64,000 nt of DNA, from NCBI RefSeq assembly GCF_000151665.1, contig NW_013171822.1, positions 124,001-188,000 on the forward strand. Reading direction: 5' to 3'. Source of the DNA: Blastocystis hominis. Its lineage: Eukaryota > Sar > Bigyra > Opalinata > Blastocystidae. The translations under genes and the position numbers were made by a program. This document shows, piece after piece, positions 31,556 to 43,033 of this stretch. Under the pieces are notes generated by a model. The model was not told where the DNA came from and did not search any database. It saw nothing but the letters and a program-made list of their open reading frames with translations. Positions within the stretch are counted from its first letter, which is position 1; each line of letters starts with the position of its first letter.

Positions 31556-33471
31556 CTACAATTGAATAAAATAAAAACACTGAATAAAAGTACTCAATAC
31601 TGACTTTGTTTTTACTCTTTGAAATGAGCATTCTAATGTTACACTTTGTAGTTTAGGAATATCTATTATAAAATCTCTACACCAGACCATTACTTTCTAA
31701 AGTAACCTCAAGAGGGTTTCGCAGGCTTCCTCCCTCAGAGTTAATAATCTTCAATTGAGGCAGGTCTATTTTATATTCTATATCAATAATAGCAAGCAAT
31801 ACTTCGCATAACTAACACATTCTGATCATCGGTATAGTTACCGAAAAGTGCTCCATAGCCAAGCTCAATAGTCTCCAAAGACGGGAGATCTATATATTAT
31901 TACCATGATAGCCATTTGGTTCAATACCTTCAAATATAATTGACTTAGCACAATAAAAGACTTTGCTTCCAAGTACGACAGATTGCAGATTTGGCAAATC
32001 TAAACACTAATTTGTTAGTTCTCAGCATTACGGTGCACCACAAATGAACTTGAATAAAAGCAATATGAATCTTGATCGAAAGATCCAATTTGAATGGATT
32101 GTAATTGTGGCAGATTCATCAATTCAAAGTCTCCAGCAAAATCACTGAAACTGTAATCACCAATTTCTATAGATTCCAATGATTCACAATTCAAAATATG
32201 GAAGGATTTCGATTCGTCGTTTCCGTAGTAATTCTTTTTCCAGGTGAATGAATTCTTGCCTATCTTCACGCTCTTCAATTTTGCCAGTCCGTCGATTTTA
32301 AAGGTTTTCACATAATTGAAATAATCACCTCTTATGACAATAGACTCTAAAGAGTCTAATCGACAAAGATTATACTCTTCGGAATAATCAAATGTTCCCT
32401 TACCGATACTAATAGACTCGATTGCTGGAAGATCTATAGATCATTTTGCTATACCTTGTCAATACCTTCAAGAACAAACGGACTGTAACCAAAATTAGAT
32501 GACTGATGTCTAAATGACCCGATTCTAATTGATTGTAACATAGGAAGATGTTTCACTTCAAACTTATCTCCATATCCCGAAAAACTGTATTCTTCAATTT
32601 CTATAGATTCCAGTGATTGACAATTAACAACAGCAAACTCTCTGTAGTCATTTTGCCTACTATATTGGAGGGAATTGAATGATCTCGTGCCGATTTTGAT
32701 CGTTTTCAATCGATTCAATCCATCGATTTTGAATGTTTTCACTGATCCAAAACAATCATTGCCGATTTCGATTGATTCCAAATAATACAACAATGAAACA
32801 TCCCAATCAACCAATACACAATTGTCACTCAGTTTCAAATGTTTCATTCCGATATTCAGAGGTTCTGAGCCATCTCCTCTATATTCATCAGTATCACATT
32901 CAATTCCATTATACCATTCACATTCTTTCAATAATATCCCTGATAGATCATACACTTTTCCAATTCCATATCGATTATCATCACACCAATATCCTTCATA
33001 TTCAATACATCCATTATTATGATAACTCGTTCCATATCCAAATCGTTTCCAATTGATCATTATGCCCTTGTACATCAAGAATCCATCCTTCTCATACAAT
33101 TCACCATATCCAAATGGAATTCCCAACTTGTTTTCTGTCAATATCAATCCTTCAAATCGACTTCCATGATCCAAATCCACGATTCCTTCTACTACTACTT
33201 CTATGGATTGTTCTTCACTATATGAAATATCACCAATTTGATGATTTCCAAACACTTTCAACACTTTCTGCTCATTGAGCATAAATCCTTGATTCATGAA
33301 TACTCCATTATCGAATTGCAATAATACACATTCTCTATTACTCAATATGAGTGAAATCCAGCCATTTGGTTTCATTTCTTTACCCAAGCATCCCTGCACA
33401 TTTTGGATAATGGAACTATCAATATGATAGTTACTAATAGCGGAATTGACAAAATCAACAATGTTTTGCAT
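31556..33471 (-). CDS. MORN-repeat / LRR protein B
   Basis: Starts at ATG 33471 (MQNIVDFVNSAISNYH). MORN-like units: SRFEGLILTENKLGIPFGYG, YEKDGFLMYKG, YHNNGCIEYEGYW and RYGIGKVYDLSG. The LRR part begins near the codons for LESIEIGNDCFGSVKTF and is shared closely with protein C. Introns of 32, 32, 38, 37 and 31 nt, all phase 1 and all ending in TAG before an ATCTTCC-like exon start, separate five further LRR exons (for example DLPAIESISIGKGTF, DLPSLETIELGYGALF, NIPKLQSVTLECSF). The proposed stop is TAG 31556-31558; no good TGTTTGTT follows, so the end is less certain. Function unknown. Confidence 0.68.
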
Positions 33472-34062
33472 GGAAATGAAAAGAAATATGGTAAAACGGT
33501 TTTTTTGGAAACAAGATCTGGCTCATTATTTCTCGATAGAACACACGTCATGGATTATTGTGTATGGATTTGATAGGCTAGTGTGTTACAAACGAGAATA
33601 CATATAATAAAACCTCATTTTCTCCACCCATTCCTATTTCTCTATATTTCGGTGCATTTCTATCTATTCATTTATTTTTGTGTTATTTTTCAGATACTTA
33701 TAGCTTTGATTGTATAATATTACGCATTTTCATAATTTTTACTCTCTCATGTCAGAATAGCTGTTCTATTAAGTCTAGAATGGATATATGTTCTTCAAAA
33801 TATATCAATTATGTGGTAGTTAATCTTGTTTTGCAACAATCGAACTCACAATAGTGAATCCTGTTGGAATGGCTTGATTCGTAATAGAGAGTATGGCAGT
33901 AGTATGCAGAATACAAAATCCATCATTTCTATTTGACAAGCGGTTTATTGTATTGATTCTCTGTTGATACTTCGATTCTCTTCTGTCACAATGATCATCC
34001 ATATTGAGTACAAAGAATGATATTGCAGAGAAGGGAATGTGGTAATAGATTGAAATGGTGAA
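33472..34062. other. AT-rich intergenic stretch
   Basis: No convincing gene on either strand. The right edge is the left boundary of the duplicated 2.4-kb segment. Confidence 0.4.
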
Positions 34063-34187
34063 TAGGAATCATAGTATCATTAAACAAAACAATCGATTGA
34101 ATAATATGATGGATGGAATCCATGAATCCTATGAATGAAAACCTTGCTTTCTATTTGATCAACAAAACAATGTGAAATGCAATGTGA

Positions 34188-34860
34188 TTAACATAGCAAT
34201 AGTATTAAATAAACAAGTAATATTGAGTGAATGAATGAATGAATATGCCATCCATCATAGAGATCTCTTCCACTCACTTCCACTCCATCTTTCCATTCCA
34301 CTTCGCGAGTAGCAATCCGAGTTTCTTCATCGATCCAGTATCCTCGACCATTTCGAAGAAACGATTCTTTCGATTCATCATACACGAATTCGCCCACATA
34401 GAGGGGAATTCGATTCGAAGTGATGGTGTTGTTACCGCTTCGCTTGAACTCAATCATAATGGCTCCTTCGATCTTGCGGATGATCTCCACCAGCTTGTTC
34501 CCCTTCCACATCCCCTCAAGAAGCATTCCATTGGATTCCTCGTCATTATTGGTTCTCTTTCCTTCTTGTTCTCACTAATATCACGGTTTTCTATATGTTT
34601 GAAATTGTGCTGATCCAGAATATAATCAATCGACTGTACAATAGTAACAGAACCCTATTCAAATCATATAATTCTGCCTATTTGAGCTCCATCATCTTCT
34701 TTTTTGTATAATATGTTGAGGATTCCATTTTGGAACGGGCATACTGTTTTTTCACAGTGTATTCGTCATTGTGCTTACTTTGTAAACATTGTAAACTGTC
34801 GTCACAGCCAGTGAGTATCACTGCCTTTAGCTTTCCAAGTGTTATGTAACCCACCAACAA
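34188..34860 (-). pseudogene. MORN-LRR gene C-like pseudogene, duplicate 1
   Basis: Two out-of-frame blocks match the N-terminal half of the intact gene at 43034. Block 34678-34860 (VGYITLGKLKAVILTGC...) corresponds to DGYITRGEPKEITIGGC, and block 34188-34526 contains WKGNKLVEIIRKIEGA through RDLYDGW. Frameshifts and deletions separate the blocks, and the copy ends in unrelated AT-rich sequence where gene C continues into its Lys-Pro linker. The LRR half is missing. Confidence 0.8.
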
Positions 34861-35554
34861 ATTATAATACCTTTCCCTTTATATCTTGCAGTCTATCTAA
34901 TTGTTTCCCATTATTGTACCTATTCTACGAATTCACTCTTTATATGGTGATTTGCCTATATTCTAGTCAGTGTATTTACTTTCATTCCATTTTCACTCTG
35001 TTCTTTAGAACCACATTTATATGAAATGTGTGGTTTATACATTAGGAGAGAATGAAATTTCAAAAGAGTGATATTCCTTCGCATTTCGTTTAGAATGGAA
35101 ACACTCAAGGTTGATCTGCAATAAGAAAGTCACTGTAACTGTTATGATTTGAACAATAGTATATTTTTCAACTTTTTAACTTGTGAATTACAAGTTACAA
35201 ATAGAATTACCTCAACTTTGTAATAGAGGTTCAATACAATATTGGAATTGTTTCTTTTGGATCTCATCACAACATTGGAAGCAACAGAACAACTTAATAT
35301 TCGCTCCATTCATCTTCAAGTACCAAACATCAAATTCTGAAGTACTCATTAATTTTGCTTCAGGTATCATGTGTAATGTTCAACATAGTGATTCAAAAAC
35401 TGTTCGATTGTTGTATATTCACAATCCTCGAGAAAAGAAGGGAGTTTCATTCATTTGTTTCCAACCTTTTCTTTGTTCAAAAATGAGCCATCTTTCTACA
35501 TTAATATTCATTATTTATTTGTTTATTTTTATTTATATTTACTCAAGTTAAGAA

Positions 35555-36166
35555 ATGCCCGTCACGATTCGTCAAACTGCTCCCAACTTTTGTTTGAATG
35601 GAGCTCAAGGAACTGAAACAATTTCCAATATTTCGCTTGATAACTACAAGGGAAAGTGGGTAATTCTGTTGTTCTATCCCATGGATTGGACTTTCGTTTG
35701 TCCCACCGAAATATTTGCTTATAATGATGCTGCGGACAAGTTGGCTGCAGTGAACACTGTGGTGCTTGGAATTTCTGGAGATTCTCCTTATACCCATTTG
35801 AGTTGGTTGAAGGCATCCCGTTCTGAGGGTGGACTGGGTGGTCTTATCAATATTCCGTTGCTTTCGGATGTGACTCGTGAGACGATGAAGAACTATGGAG
35901 TATACAATGAAGATAAATCGGGTTTGGATTATGCTCAAGCTTTCCGAGGATTGTTCTTGATCGATCCGAATCAGAAAATCCGTCATATTTATATAAATGA
36001 TAATGGAGTTGGTCGTAGTGTGGATGAAACGATCCGTGTGATCAAGGGACTTCAGTTCAGTGATGTACACGGAGAAGTCTGTCCTGCGAACTGGCACGAA
36101 GGTGATAAAACTTTCGTTCCTAACAATGCAGGAATCTCGAAGTTCTTGGTGAATTTGAAGAAGTAA
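35555..36166 (+). CDS. 2-Cys peroxiredoxin, copy 2
   Basis: 203 residues, the same architecture as copy 1 (TFVCPTE, GGLGG, GEVCPANW; no C-terminal YF). Protein identical to copy 3 by eye; residue 171 is Val rather than the Glu of copy 1. Nucleotide differences from copy 1 are mostly silent, so all copies look functional. TGTTTGTT follows at 36202-36209 and a 5S rRNA gene begins about 180 bp downstream on the same strand. Confidence 0.96.
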   Translation: MPVTIRQTAPNFCLNGAQGTETISNISLDNYKGKWVILLFYPMDWTFVCPTEIFAYNDAADKLAAVNTVVLGISGDSPYTHLSWLKASRSEGGLGGLINIPLLSDVTRETMKNYGVYNEDKSGLDYAQAFRGLFLIDPNQKIRHIYINDNGVGRSVDETIRVIKGLQFSDVHGEVCPANWHEGDKTFVPNNAGISKFLVNLKK

Positions 36167-36347
36167 ATACTAAATATGTATGTGTAGAATGTTTGCATTT
36201 TTGTTTGTTTGAAAACACAACACTGGAATCATTTGTTCTCGATTGCAGTTGATGAAGAATCAGAAATGTAACTCTAAAAATGTGAGTGAACGAGTATGTG
36301 ATGATAAGAATGTGATGTATAAATAGGTAATTGAATGGAAGTAAAAT

Positions 36348-36465
36348 GAGAACGGCCATATCTGATGGAAAGCGCCCTAACCCGTCCGATCTAGGAAGCT
36401 AAGTCATCACGAGTCGAGTTAGTACCAGTGTGGGTGACTCGCTGAGAAGTCTCGATGCTGTTCTT
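36348..36465 (+). rRNA. 5S ribosomal RNA, copy 1
   Basis: 118-nt RNA with terminal helix GAGAAC/GTTCTT, the near-universal GGAAGCTAAGTC block (A box region) and GTGTGGGTGACTC (C box region) of the internal Pol III promoter. It ends in a TTTT run. Identical or nearly identical to the copy at 61224. Dispersed rather than tandem: one gene per duplicated segment. Confidence 0.93.
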
Positions 36466-36470
36466 TTACT

Positions 36471-36914
36471 ACACTATATTCTTCTCCATTCCATTCTATT
36501 CCATTCCACACATTTAATCATCCATTGTTGTTATTATTGTCAAGCGAAACCATTCACTCATTCACTCATTCTCTCATTTACTCATTTACTCATTCACTCA
36601 TTTACTCGCTCCGTGAATTGATTTGTTGATAAAAAAGAAGAGAAAGGATAAAGAAAGGAAAGAATCGAAATAGTTGTGCAATGACTCCTATTGCGCGAAT
36701 TTCTTTCGTCCATTTTCGACCAAAGTCACCCCTCATATCCCGTTAACTGCGAGTTAGCTGTGCGAAGTCGCTCCTCAGACTTTATCTTCCATCAGTCGTT
36801 TTTACTCGCCCTGGAAAATGTGTAGTTTTCACCCTTCACAAGAAATATGGTGCGAAAATCTAGTCTTATCTTGTTTTGCTTACCCCATCTGTTTATGGTA
36901 AAGAGGGGCAAGCC
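36471..36914. other. Microsatellite and element leader region
   Basis: A (CATT/CACT)-rich tract at about 36540-36606, followed by a GC-richer leader (about 36680-36870) upstream of the capsid-like frame. The leader contains CAAAGTCACCCCTCA (36721-36735), repeated at 58837-58851, and is partly similar to the leader near 50760 of the second capsid-gene fragment. Confidence 0.45.
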
Positions 36915-38100
36915 ATGCACTACCCCTTACTCATCCAAGGCTCACCTAGCAACAATACGTTCGAATGGATCAAACCTTTTAAGTATCAAAACCTCTACAT
37001 CACTTCCATGACTGTCCTGTTCACACCCAATCAAGTCATGTTCAACAATGTGGATTCTACGAATGTGGTCACGAACTCGAATGACGAAGAGCTAACGATT
37101 CCTCCTGGATACTACACGATCGGTCAAATCATTGTTATCCTCAACACCATGACCGATACTACGTTCTCGATATCTACGAAGGCTTCGAGTTATGGGTGTA
37201 TTTATATCCAGTCCCCACACACCATCGATTTCACCAATGCTCCTGATATTCGAGAAATCCTCGGTTTGGAAGGACAAATAGTCATTCTACCCGCTTCGTT
37301 CTATGGATCGAACGTGATTGATATCACGCGAAATCGCCAAGTGATCCAAGTCTACTCGACGATCGTGCGTTCCTCCGATCTGAAGATTGCCAACCAAAAC
37401 ACAACCTGCTCACCACAATGATCATTGACGATCCCAAGATTGATTACCTCTGCACCGTGGAAGACATCTGCATTCTGATGATAACCCGATTCGATCGATT
37501 GATGTTCCTGTTCCGCGATATGGATGGTGATATCATGCGATTGAACGGCGAATTCGAACTCCAGTTGATGATCGAAGATGTGTGCGATCAAGTGCCTTCC
37601 TCAATTCTACCGATGAACCAGTTCAGTATGATGGAAGTGTTCTGTAATACTACGAAGAAGGAAGTGAAGCTGGACAATCCTCTGTCATTCGATCAATGTT
37701 CCATCTCGTCTGTGTCACTCTATACCGATTTCGTGTTGCACAACGTACCAACCGATCAAGTGATATTAATCGATGCGGGGACATCCCAACACGAGGTGTT
37801 AATTCCCAGAGGAGCCTACGACATCACGAATGGCACGAGTGTGATCCGAGTTTACAGTAGTACCAATGCTCAAACATTCGGTCTGAAGAGTCCGCTGATC
37901 GATAACCTGATTCATGTATCGATGGGACTGAACAACATGATCATCTGGGACAACCTATCGATCGATGTGATTGAACAATCGAACTTGGATTCCATTGACT
38001 GGGTACTGACAGATGCGAATGACCGTCCGATCTGATTGAATTCGAATGTGTACGTGTCATTCACGATATCTTGTAAGTACAACTTCAGTAAGGTATTCAA
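36915..38100 (+). pseudogene. Maverick/Polinton penton-like capsid gene, copy 1 (frameshifted)
   Basis: From the ATG at 36915 (MHYPLLIQGS) the frame encodes a structural protein of the penton/minor-capsid type of Polinton-like elements; the indicator is IPPGYYTIGQIIVILNTM, a P-P-G-Y-Y ... L-N block. It breaks near 37400, where the frame moves by one base, continues to TGA at 38033-38035, and beyond that stop similar sequence (...NSNVYVSFTISCKYNF) goes on in the same frame. With a frameshift and a premature stop it is not functional as it stands. The family assignment is from memory of the motif style, so moderate. Confidence 0.55.
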
Positions 38101-38102
38101 GA

Positions 38103-38129
38103 AGATAGATAGATAGATAGATAGATATC
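38103..38129. repeat. (GATA)n microsatellite
   Basis: About six GATA units directly after the capsid pseudogene, followed by CTAT-rich sequence that could pair with it. Confidence 0.85.
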
Positions 38130-39115
38130 AATGTCTATCTTCTATCTATATATCTGAAAAGTAATAGCTTGATTGTTGTCTCCAACAAATAATCAGCCAG
38201 ATATGTCTCACAGCTTGATATTGGACAACTACTCATTCCCATAGAGTCCATTCTTATGGATTTCAGCTTTATCACAACAATACTGATATCACTATTAGTG
38301 AGTAATTCTATTCATCCTAATGAGTTGGGAACCAAAGCATTTCACTTTCATCAACCAACTCAAACAGCAAGTATTATGTATACTATTGTTATTCATGCTC
38401 GTAATAGAACAACATTGTGAATCACTTTGTATCCCTATTGAAGTGGTGTACAATTCGATCCTTCCTTTAAATAGGAGATATTCTGCATTATTTGGCAGGT
38501 GGGGGATACTATATGATTAGAATAAGGAATAGTATTCTCTGGCAATATAATAAACTCTGATAGGTTCAGAGTGCATCAAAACGACAAAAACTGCACACCA
38601 ACTATCCAAAAACCTAGAAACAGTGGAATATGAATATATCTCTATTTGTTCGTATAAAATATATTATGTATTCTACATTATTTTGCTCAGTTCTTCAACG
38701 ACACACCCACCTTTCTCACAAACTCTACTATTCGATTCTACTATACACAAATCACATATTATTACTATAAATGATAACCCAAAAACTGCTTATCGCTAGC
38801 TTTTCCATTTTCATTCCTATCATCATCTTCTACATACCCTATTTCTTTCTATCCCATCTATATAAAATTCCAAATGAATAGAACGAAAAACAAAACACTT
38901 CCACTGGAAACAACACTCTTCGATCTATTCATTCCACAATATCCCATTTCCACTCATCTCCTTCCACTTCACAGTAAAAACAACTCCCTCCCTATTCGAA
39001 ATCTATTCTTCCACTCATACCCAATTTCAACACTATTTTCACAATTGCACAATTCCTGTGTATTTTTGAAATCATTTGTTTTACAATAAAAGCTATTAGC
39101 TTCGTCTTACTGGGT
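38130..39115. other. AT-rich intergenic stretch
   Basis: No coding frame recognised on either strand. Confidence 0.4.
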
Positions 39116-42100
39116 TTGAATGTATTCAAAATTTGGAATTGGACTTGTATGCCCTGTCTTTTGTTTTGTTTTCTTTTGTTTTCGGACTTCTATGTGTTTT
39201 TGTGTGTTGTGTTGTGGGAGTGTAAGTATTGTAGCTGGGATGGGTTCTGTCCTCAAGTTGGTGTGTTTGAAGAAGCTAGTGTAGTGTGCGCTATCGTTAC
39301 TTTGACTAAACTGTGTGTGTGAGATATGCATCGTGAACGCATTCAATACCATAATGGTGGTGGACCCTGGTTCCATTTTTGCTGTGTGGAGTGTGTTCCG
39401 AGTGAGGAATTTCTGTACTTCAAACTATGCAACGTGGCGAACCCATTCATGCCATGTGGGACCGCGGATACATGGAGATAACTTACAACGTGGGAGGTAT
39501 CTGGTACAGGCACGACGTTCTTGCCTAGGATATCTGTTCTGTTTCTCGTATTTTCATTTTCATATTGTGAGGTGGTAGAGTGTGGTAGAGAGAACGGATT
39601 TGCGATGAGTGAAAGGGCAAACTATGGGAGCAAGAGCTGTAGGTTTGTAGAAGCGGAGCGTGTGTGGAACTTGGGAGAATGGGACAAGAAGGCGGAGTAT
39701 GCGAACTGCTGTGGGGACGGTCCTCGCCTCTGATTGATGCGAGCCGAGTGAACTGGAATGGCCAGTGGGAGCAGGCGAGTTCCAAGACGGTGCAGTTCTT
39801 CATTTGTGGGTCTGTGGAGCATGGGAAGGTGGAGGTGTGCGTGGTGCGGGCGTGTGGAAAGTGGTGGAATGGAAGAGAGGTGAGGTGCGTGGCGGTGGTG
39901 TGCCCCGCGGACGAAGCGGCGGGGTAGCCGGAAGAGCACTTGGGGCAAGTGTTGGATACGAAGTGCGATGTGGACTAGTGGGACATGATCACGGATGGGT
40001 GCAACGCCTATCAGCAGTGGGAATCGATCGATCGATCGATAGGGGACGGGCTCCTGCCAGCCCATCCTGCCGATGCTGCGCTGCGCTGCGTGGCAGGCGA
40101 TGGGGCGAGGGACGTGGCGCTGTGGACGATGGGAGATGGGAAGCAATCCACGATGTACTGCACGAGCAATGTGGGCGTGGGCGAGGTGATGAACGACCCA
40201 TTCGAGCCCATGAACATCCACATCGTGTTTGAATTGGCCGAGGCCACGTTCTCCTATCCCACTCACCGCGATCTCCATCTCCGACTACACCATTGCCTTC
40301 GCCTTCGCCTTCGCGTTCGCCTTCGATGGCTCCTTCCCGCGGTTCTGCGAAGGCACGCACGCTCTACATCATATGCCAACAGGTTGGTGTCCCGAAACGG
40401 CCTCCCCTTCCCCGCGGAAACCCTCATCGCGACCTTCTCGACCCGCGCCGGCGTTCGGTTGGCGTTCGGTTGGCGTTCGGTTGGCGTTCGGTTGTGGCCT
40501 GCTCGGATTGTGGAGAGCGCGATTGGTATGAGGGAAGTGGAGTAGGCGCAGCGCAGCGCAGCGTGTCTGTGCAGATGGAGGTTCCCTGGAGCAGTGGCAT
40601 CTCCGATGAAGCCCCGATGGATGGCCTTGATGGGCAGCAATGTGCAGAGCCAGTTCTTCGAGACGTGCTCCGTGTTGGTGGCGGGCGCCATTGTGAACAG
40701 CGTGATGGCCATCAGCTGGCGTGTCCGCAAGGGCGCCTCCTGGTCCGCCTTCGCGTCCTTCTCCGTCTACCGCCCCGTCGTGCTGCTGCCTCCCTGCTTC
40801 CCTCCGCGCCCGTCGTGCTGCTGCCGCCTTCGAAGCCACGCAGGTGCGCTGGGTCTGGTGGTGGTGCGAGCTCTTCGTGCAGGCCTTGGTTGGCTCCCAC
40901 TCCCAGCTCTTCGCCGCCGACGCGCTCCTCCAAGAGGGCGACGTCCAGCAACCCGAGCTCTCTCTCGCTCTCTCTCTCGATGCGTGCGTGGCCTACTGGG
41001 TGCGCGTGGCGCTGTGCTCCGCCGCGTGCTCCATCCTCTCCGAGGCCTCCTCTCCCATCACCCTCGCCGCGTATGTCGTCGCGCCCGGCGCGGTGCAGAA
41101 CCTCGAGGTGGCCGCGCTCTCCTCGACCTCGCTGCGCGTGCAGTGGGCAGAGCCGGCGGAGCTGGGCGGCGCCAGCATTCGGTACTACGTGGTGCGACGC
41201 TCGTGGATGGCGTCGATGGCCGTGATCCAGAGCGAGAGCGAGAGCGAGAGCGAGAGCGGGGTCGCCAGCACGAACTGCTTCCTGGACCTGCAGAGCGTGC
41301 AGAGCGTGCAGAGCGTGCAGCACGCGCCCATCTATCTGAGCGTGGCCGCGTTCACCGGGTATCTCTCCCGCCAAGAGAAGATCCCCGCGGTTCTGTATGC
41401 GGTGTGTGTGGAATCAGGCGGAGGGCATTGAGTGGGACTGTGCGATGGCGATTACCGGATCCTTCCATGATCTCTGCACCGCCACGTGCGAGCTTCGCGC
41501 TCCCGCGACTTCCTCCTTCCTCCTTCCTCCTTCCTCCTTCCGCCGAACCGTCTGGTTCCCCGCGGGACGCGATGTGTGGGACGTGTTGGAGGGTGGGATC
41601 CCCGCGACTTCCTACACGCTGGAGTGCGTCCCGAGCGAAGTGGGCAGTGCCGAGTGGATGGGCAGGCAATTCGGAGTGTCCACGATGGCCACGTCGGAAT
41701 TCGTTGGGTGTTGGTGGTGGACGGCGAGCCAACCTCCTCGCTCACCGGTTCGCTCTGGGTGTGGGTGTGGGTGTGGGTGTGAGTGAGCAGGAATCTGGTG
41801 GGCGATGGGGTGGGGTCCGTGGCTCCCTACGAAGGTGTGCAGAGTCGACCGGGCTCTCTGGATCTCTTCCTGTCCAACTGGGCGCAGAACGCCACCGTGG
41901 TCTCCGTCACCCAGCCCCTCCGCCTCCGCTTCCGCTTCCGCTTCCTCTTCGCCTACGACGTGACCGGCGCGCTCATCCGCGCCCACCTCGTCGATCACGC
42001 CTGGTGCGCCGTGGGTCGCTATGTTTCCACGTTTCCACGATCCAGACCGATTTGGCAGTTGCTGAGAGAAAGAGAAAGAGAAATGGTTGCGATGTTTGGT

Positions 42101-42181
42101 TTGGAAGATGGATGGATGGATGGATGGATGGATGGATGGAATTGTAGAGATGTGGAATGGTTGAAGCGTTGTAGGATTTGA
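39116..42181 (+). CDS. Fibronectin type III domain protein, multi-exon, exon structure unresolved
   Basis: A GC-rich gene island in AT-rich surroundings. Coding segments change frame repeatedly, as expected with ~30-nt introns. Recognisable pieces: a hydrophobic Cys-rich start (MPCLLFCFLLFSDFYVF); EPIHAMWDRGYMEITYNVGG; DASRVNWNGQWEQASSKTVQ; DVALWTMGDGKQSTMYCTSN; a fibronectin-III end (YWVRVALCSAACSILSEASS); and a clear fibronectin-III start (GAVQNLEVAALSSTSLRVQW then ASIRYYVV). Coding microsatellites interrupt it: (GTTCGGTTGGC)n near 40453, GAGAGC near 41230, CAGAGCGTG near 41292, CTCCTTC near 41512, GTGTGG near 41757 and ATGG near 42107. Probably an extracellular or adhesive protein; it may be partly decayed. 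Start and end are approximate. Confidence 0.5.
42107..42139. repeat. (ATGG)n microsatellite
   Basis: About eight GGAT/ATGG units at the 3' end of the fibronectin-III gene, read in frame as a Trp-Met-Asp-Gly repeat. Confidence 0.9.
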
Positions 42182-43033
42182 ATGAGAATCGAAAATGTGT
42201 TTAGGAAGGAAGGAAAATGTAGATTTAGAGTGTGTAGGGTGTTGGAATGATTTAGAAACATGAACAGAATAATCCAGAACGAGGAACCAAACGACTCTAG
42301 TTGATAATAATAATAGAGTGCTGTGAGTTGATAGTTGAAACAAAGATAGATAGAAAGTGTATTTAGAGTTAGTTGGTTGGTTTAGGATAAGGAAATGATA
42401 GAAAATGGAGTGAATGGTTAACGATGTGCGAAGATAGGTTCTTTGTGTGAAAATCACTGGATCAAAACCAATTTCCATTCCATTCCATTCGATTTACTAG
42501 TTTTACTAGTTTTACTAGTTTTAATTGCTTTCAAACCCAACCATTCCCAAGTCAAAATGATTTGGCTAGAATCATGGATGGATAGATTGGATTATCGAAA
42601 TAATAATGATAATATAGACTATTTAGACAAAGTGGAGTGAGCAACCAAATCCTTGCTTCATAACACGATTTCACTATGATATCATAAATATACAACCTAT
42701 ACAGACATAGTAGACAACAAAATGGACTTTTCCATTCTGAGTGTTTCCAAACAATCCTGATATTATAAATATTATAAATATCTATACCTCCGAACTATTT
42801 CAACCACAAAAATGTGAACAAAATGATGCGAAACACAAGTGAGTACTTCACTTGGAAATCTTGGATCCAATGTGTATATGGTAGCACTCTATCATAATTT
42901 TTTAATATGAAGAATACTTAGGTGTACGGAAACAAACTGATCTCTCTGTTTTCTTCATAAATTCTTTATATTTGGCTACAAATTACGGATTCAAAGAGTA
43001 GAGGCTAAGGATATGTGATTATAAATAGGTAGA
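42182..43033. other. AT-rich intergenic stretch
   Basis: No gene recognised. Contains a short ACTAGTTTT triplication near 42497-42520. Confidence 0.4.

Larger units (their letters stand above)
34063..36470. repeat. Segmental duplication, copy 1
   Basis: Near-identical to 58942-61346, in the same orientation about 24.88 kb away, with only small indels (offset drifts from 24,879 to 24,876). Contains a MORN pseudogene, peroxiredoxin copy 2 and a 5S rRNA gene. Similarity stops a few bases after the 5S T run. Confidence 0.93.

Noticed and set aside
35183-35551. 122-codon frame upstream of peroxiredoxin copy 2 (and its twin at 60061)
   Set aside because: Preserved only because the whole segment is duplicated; the copies differ in length and reach, and the peptide has no recognisable features.
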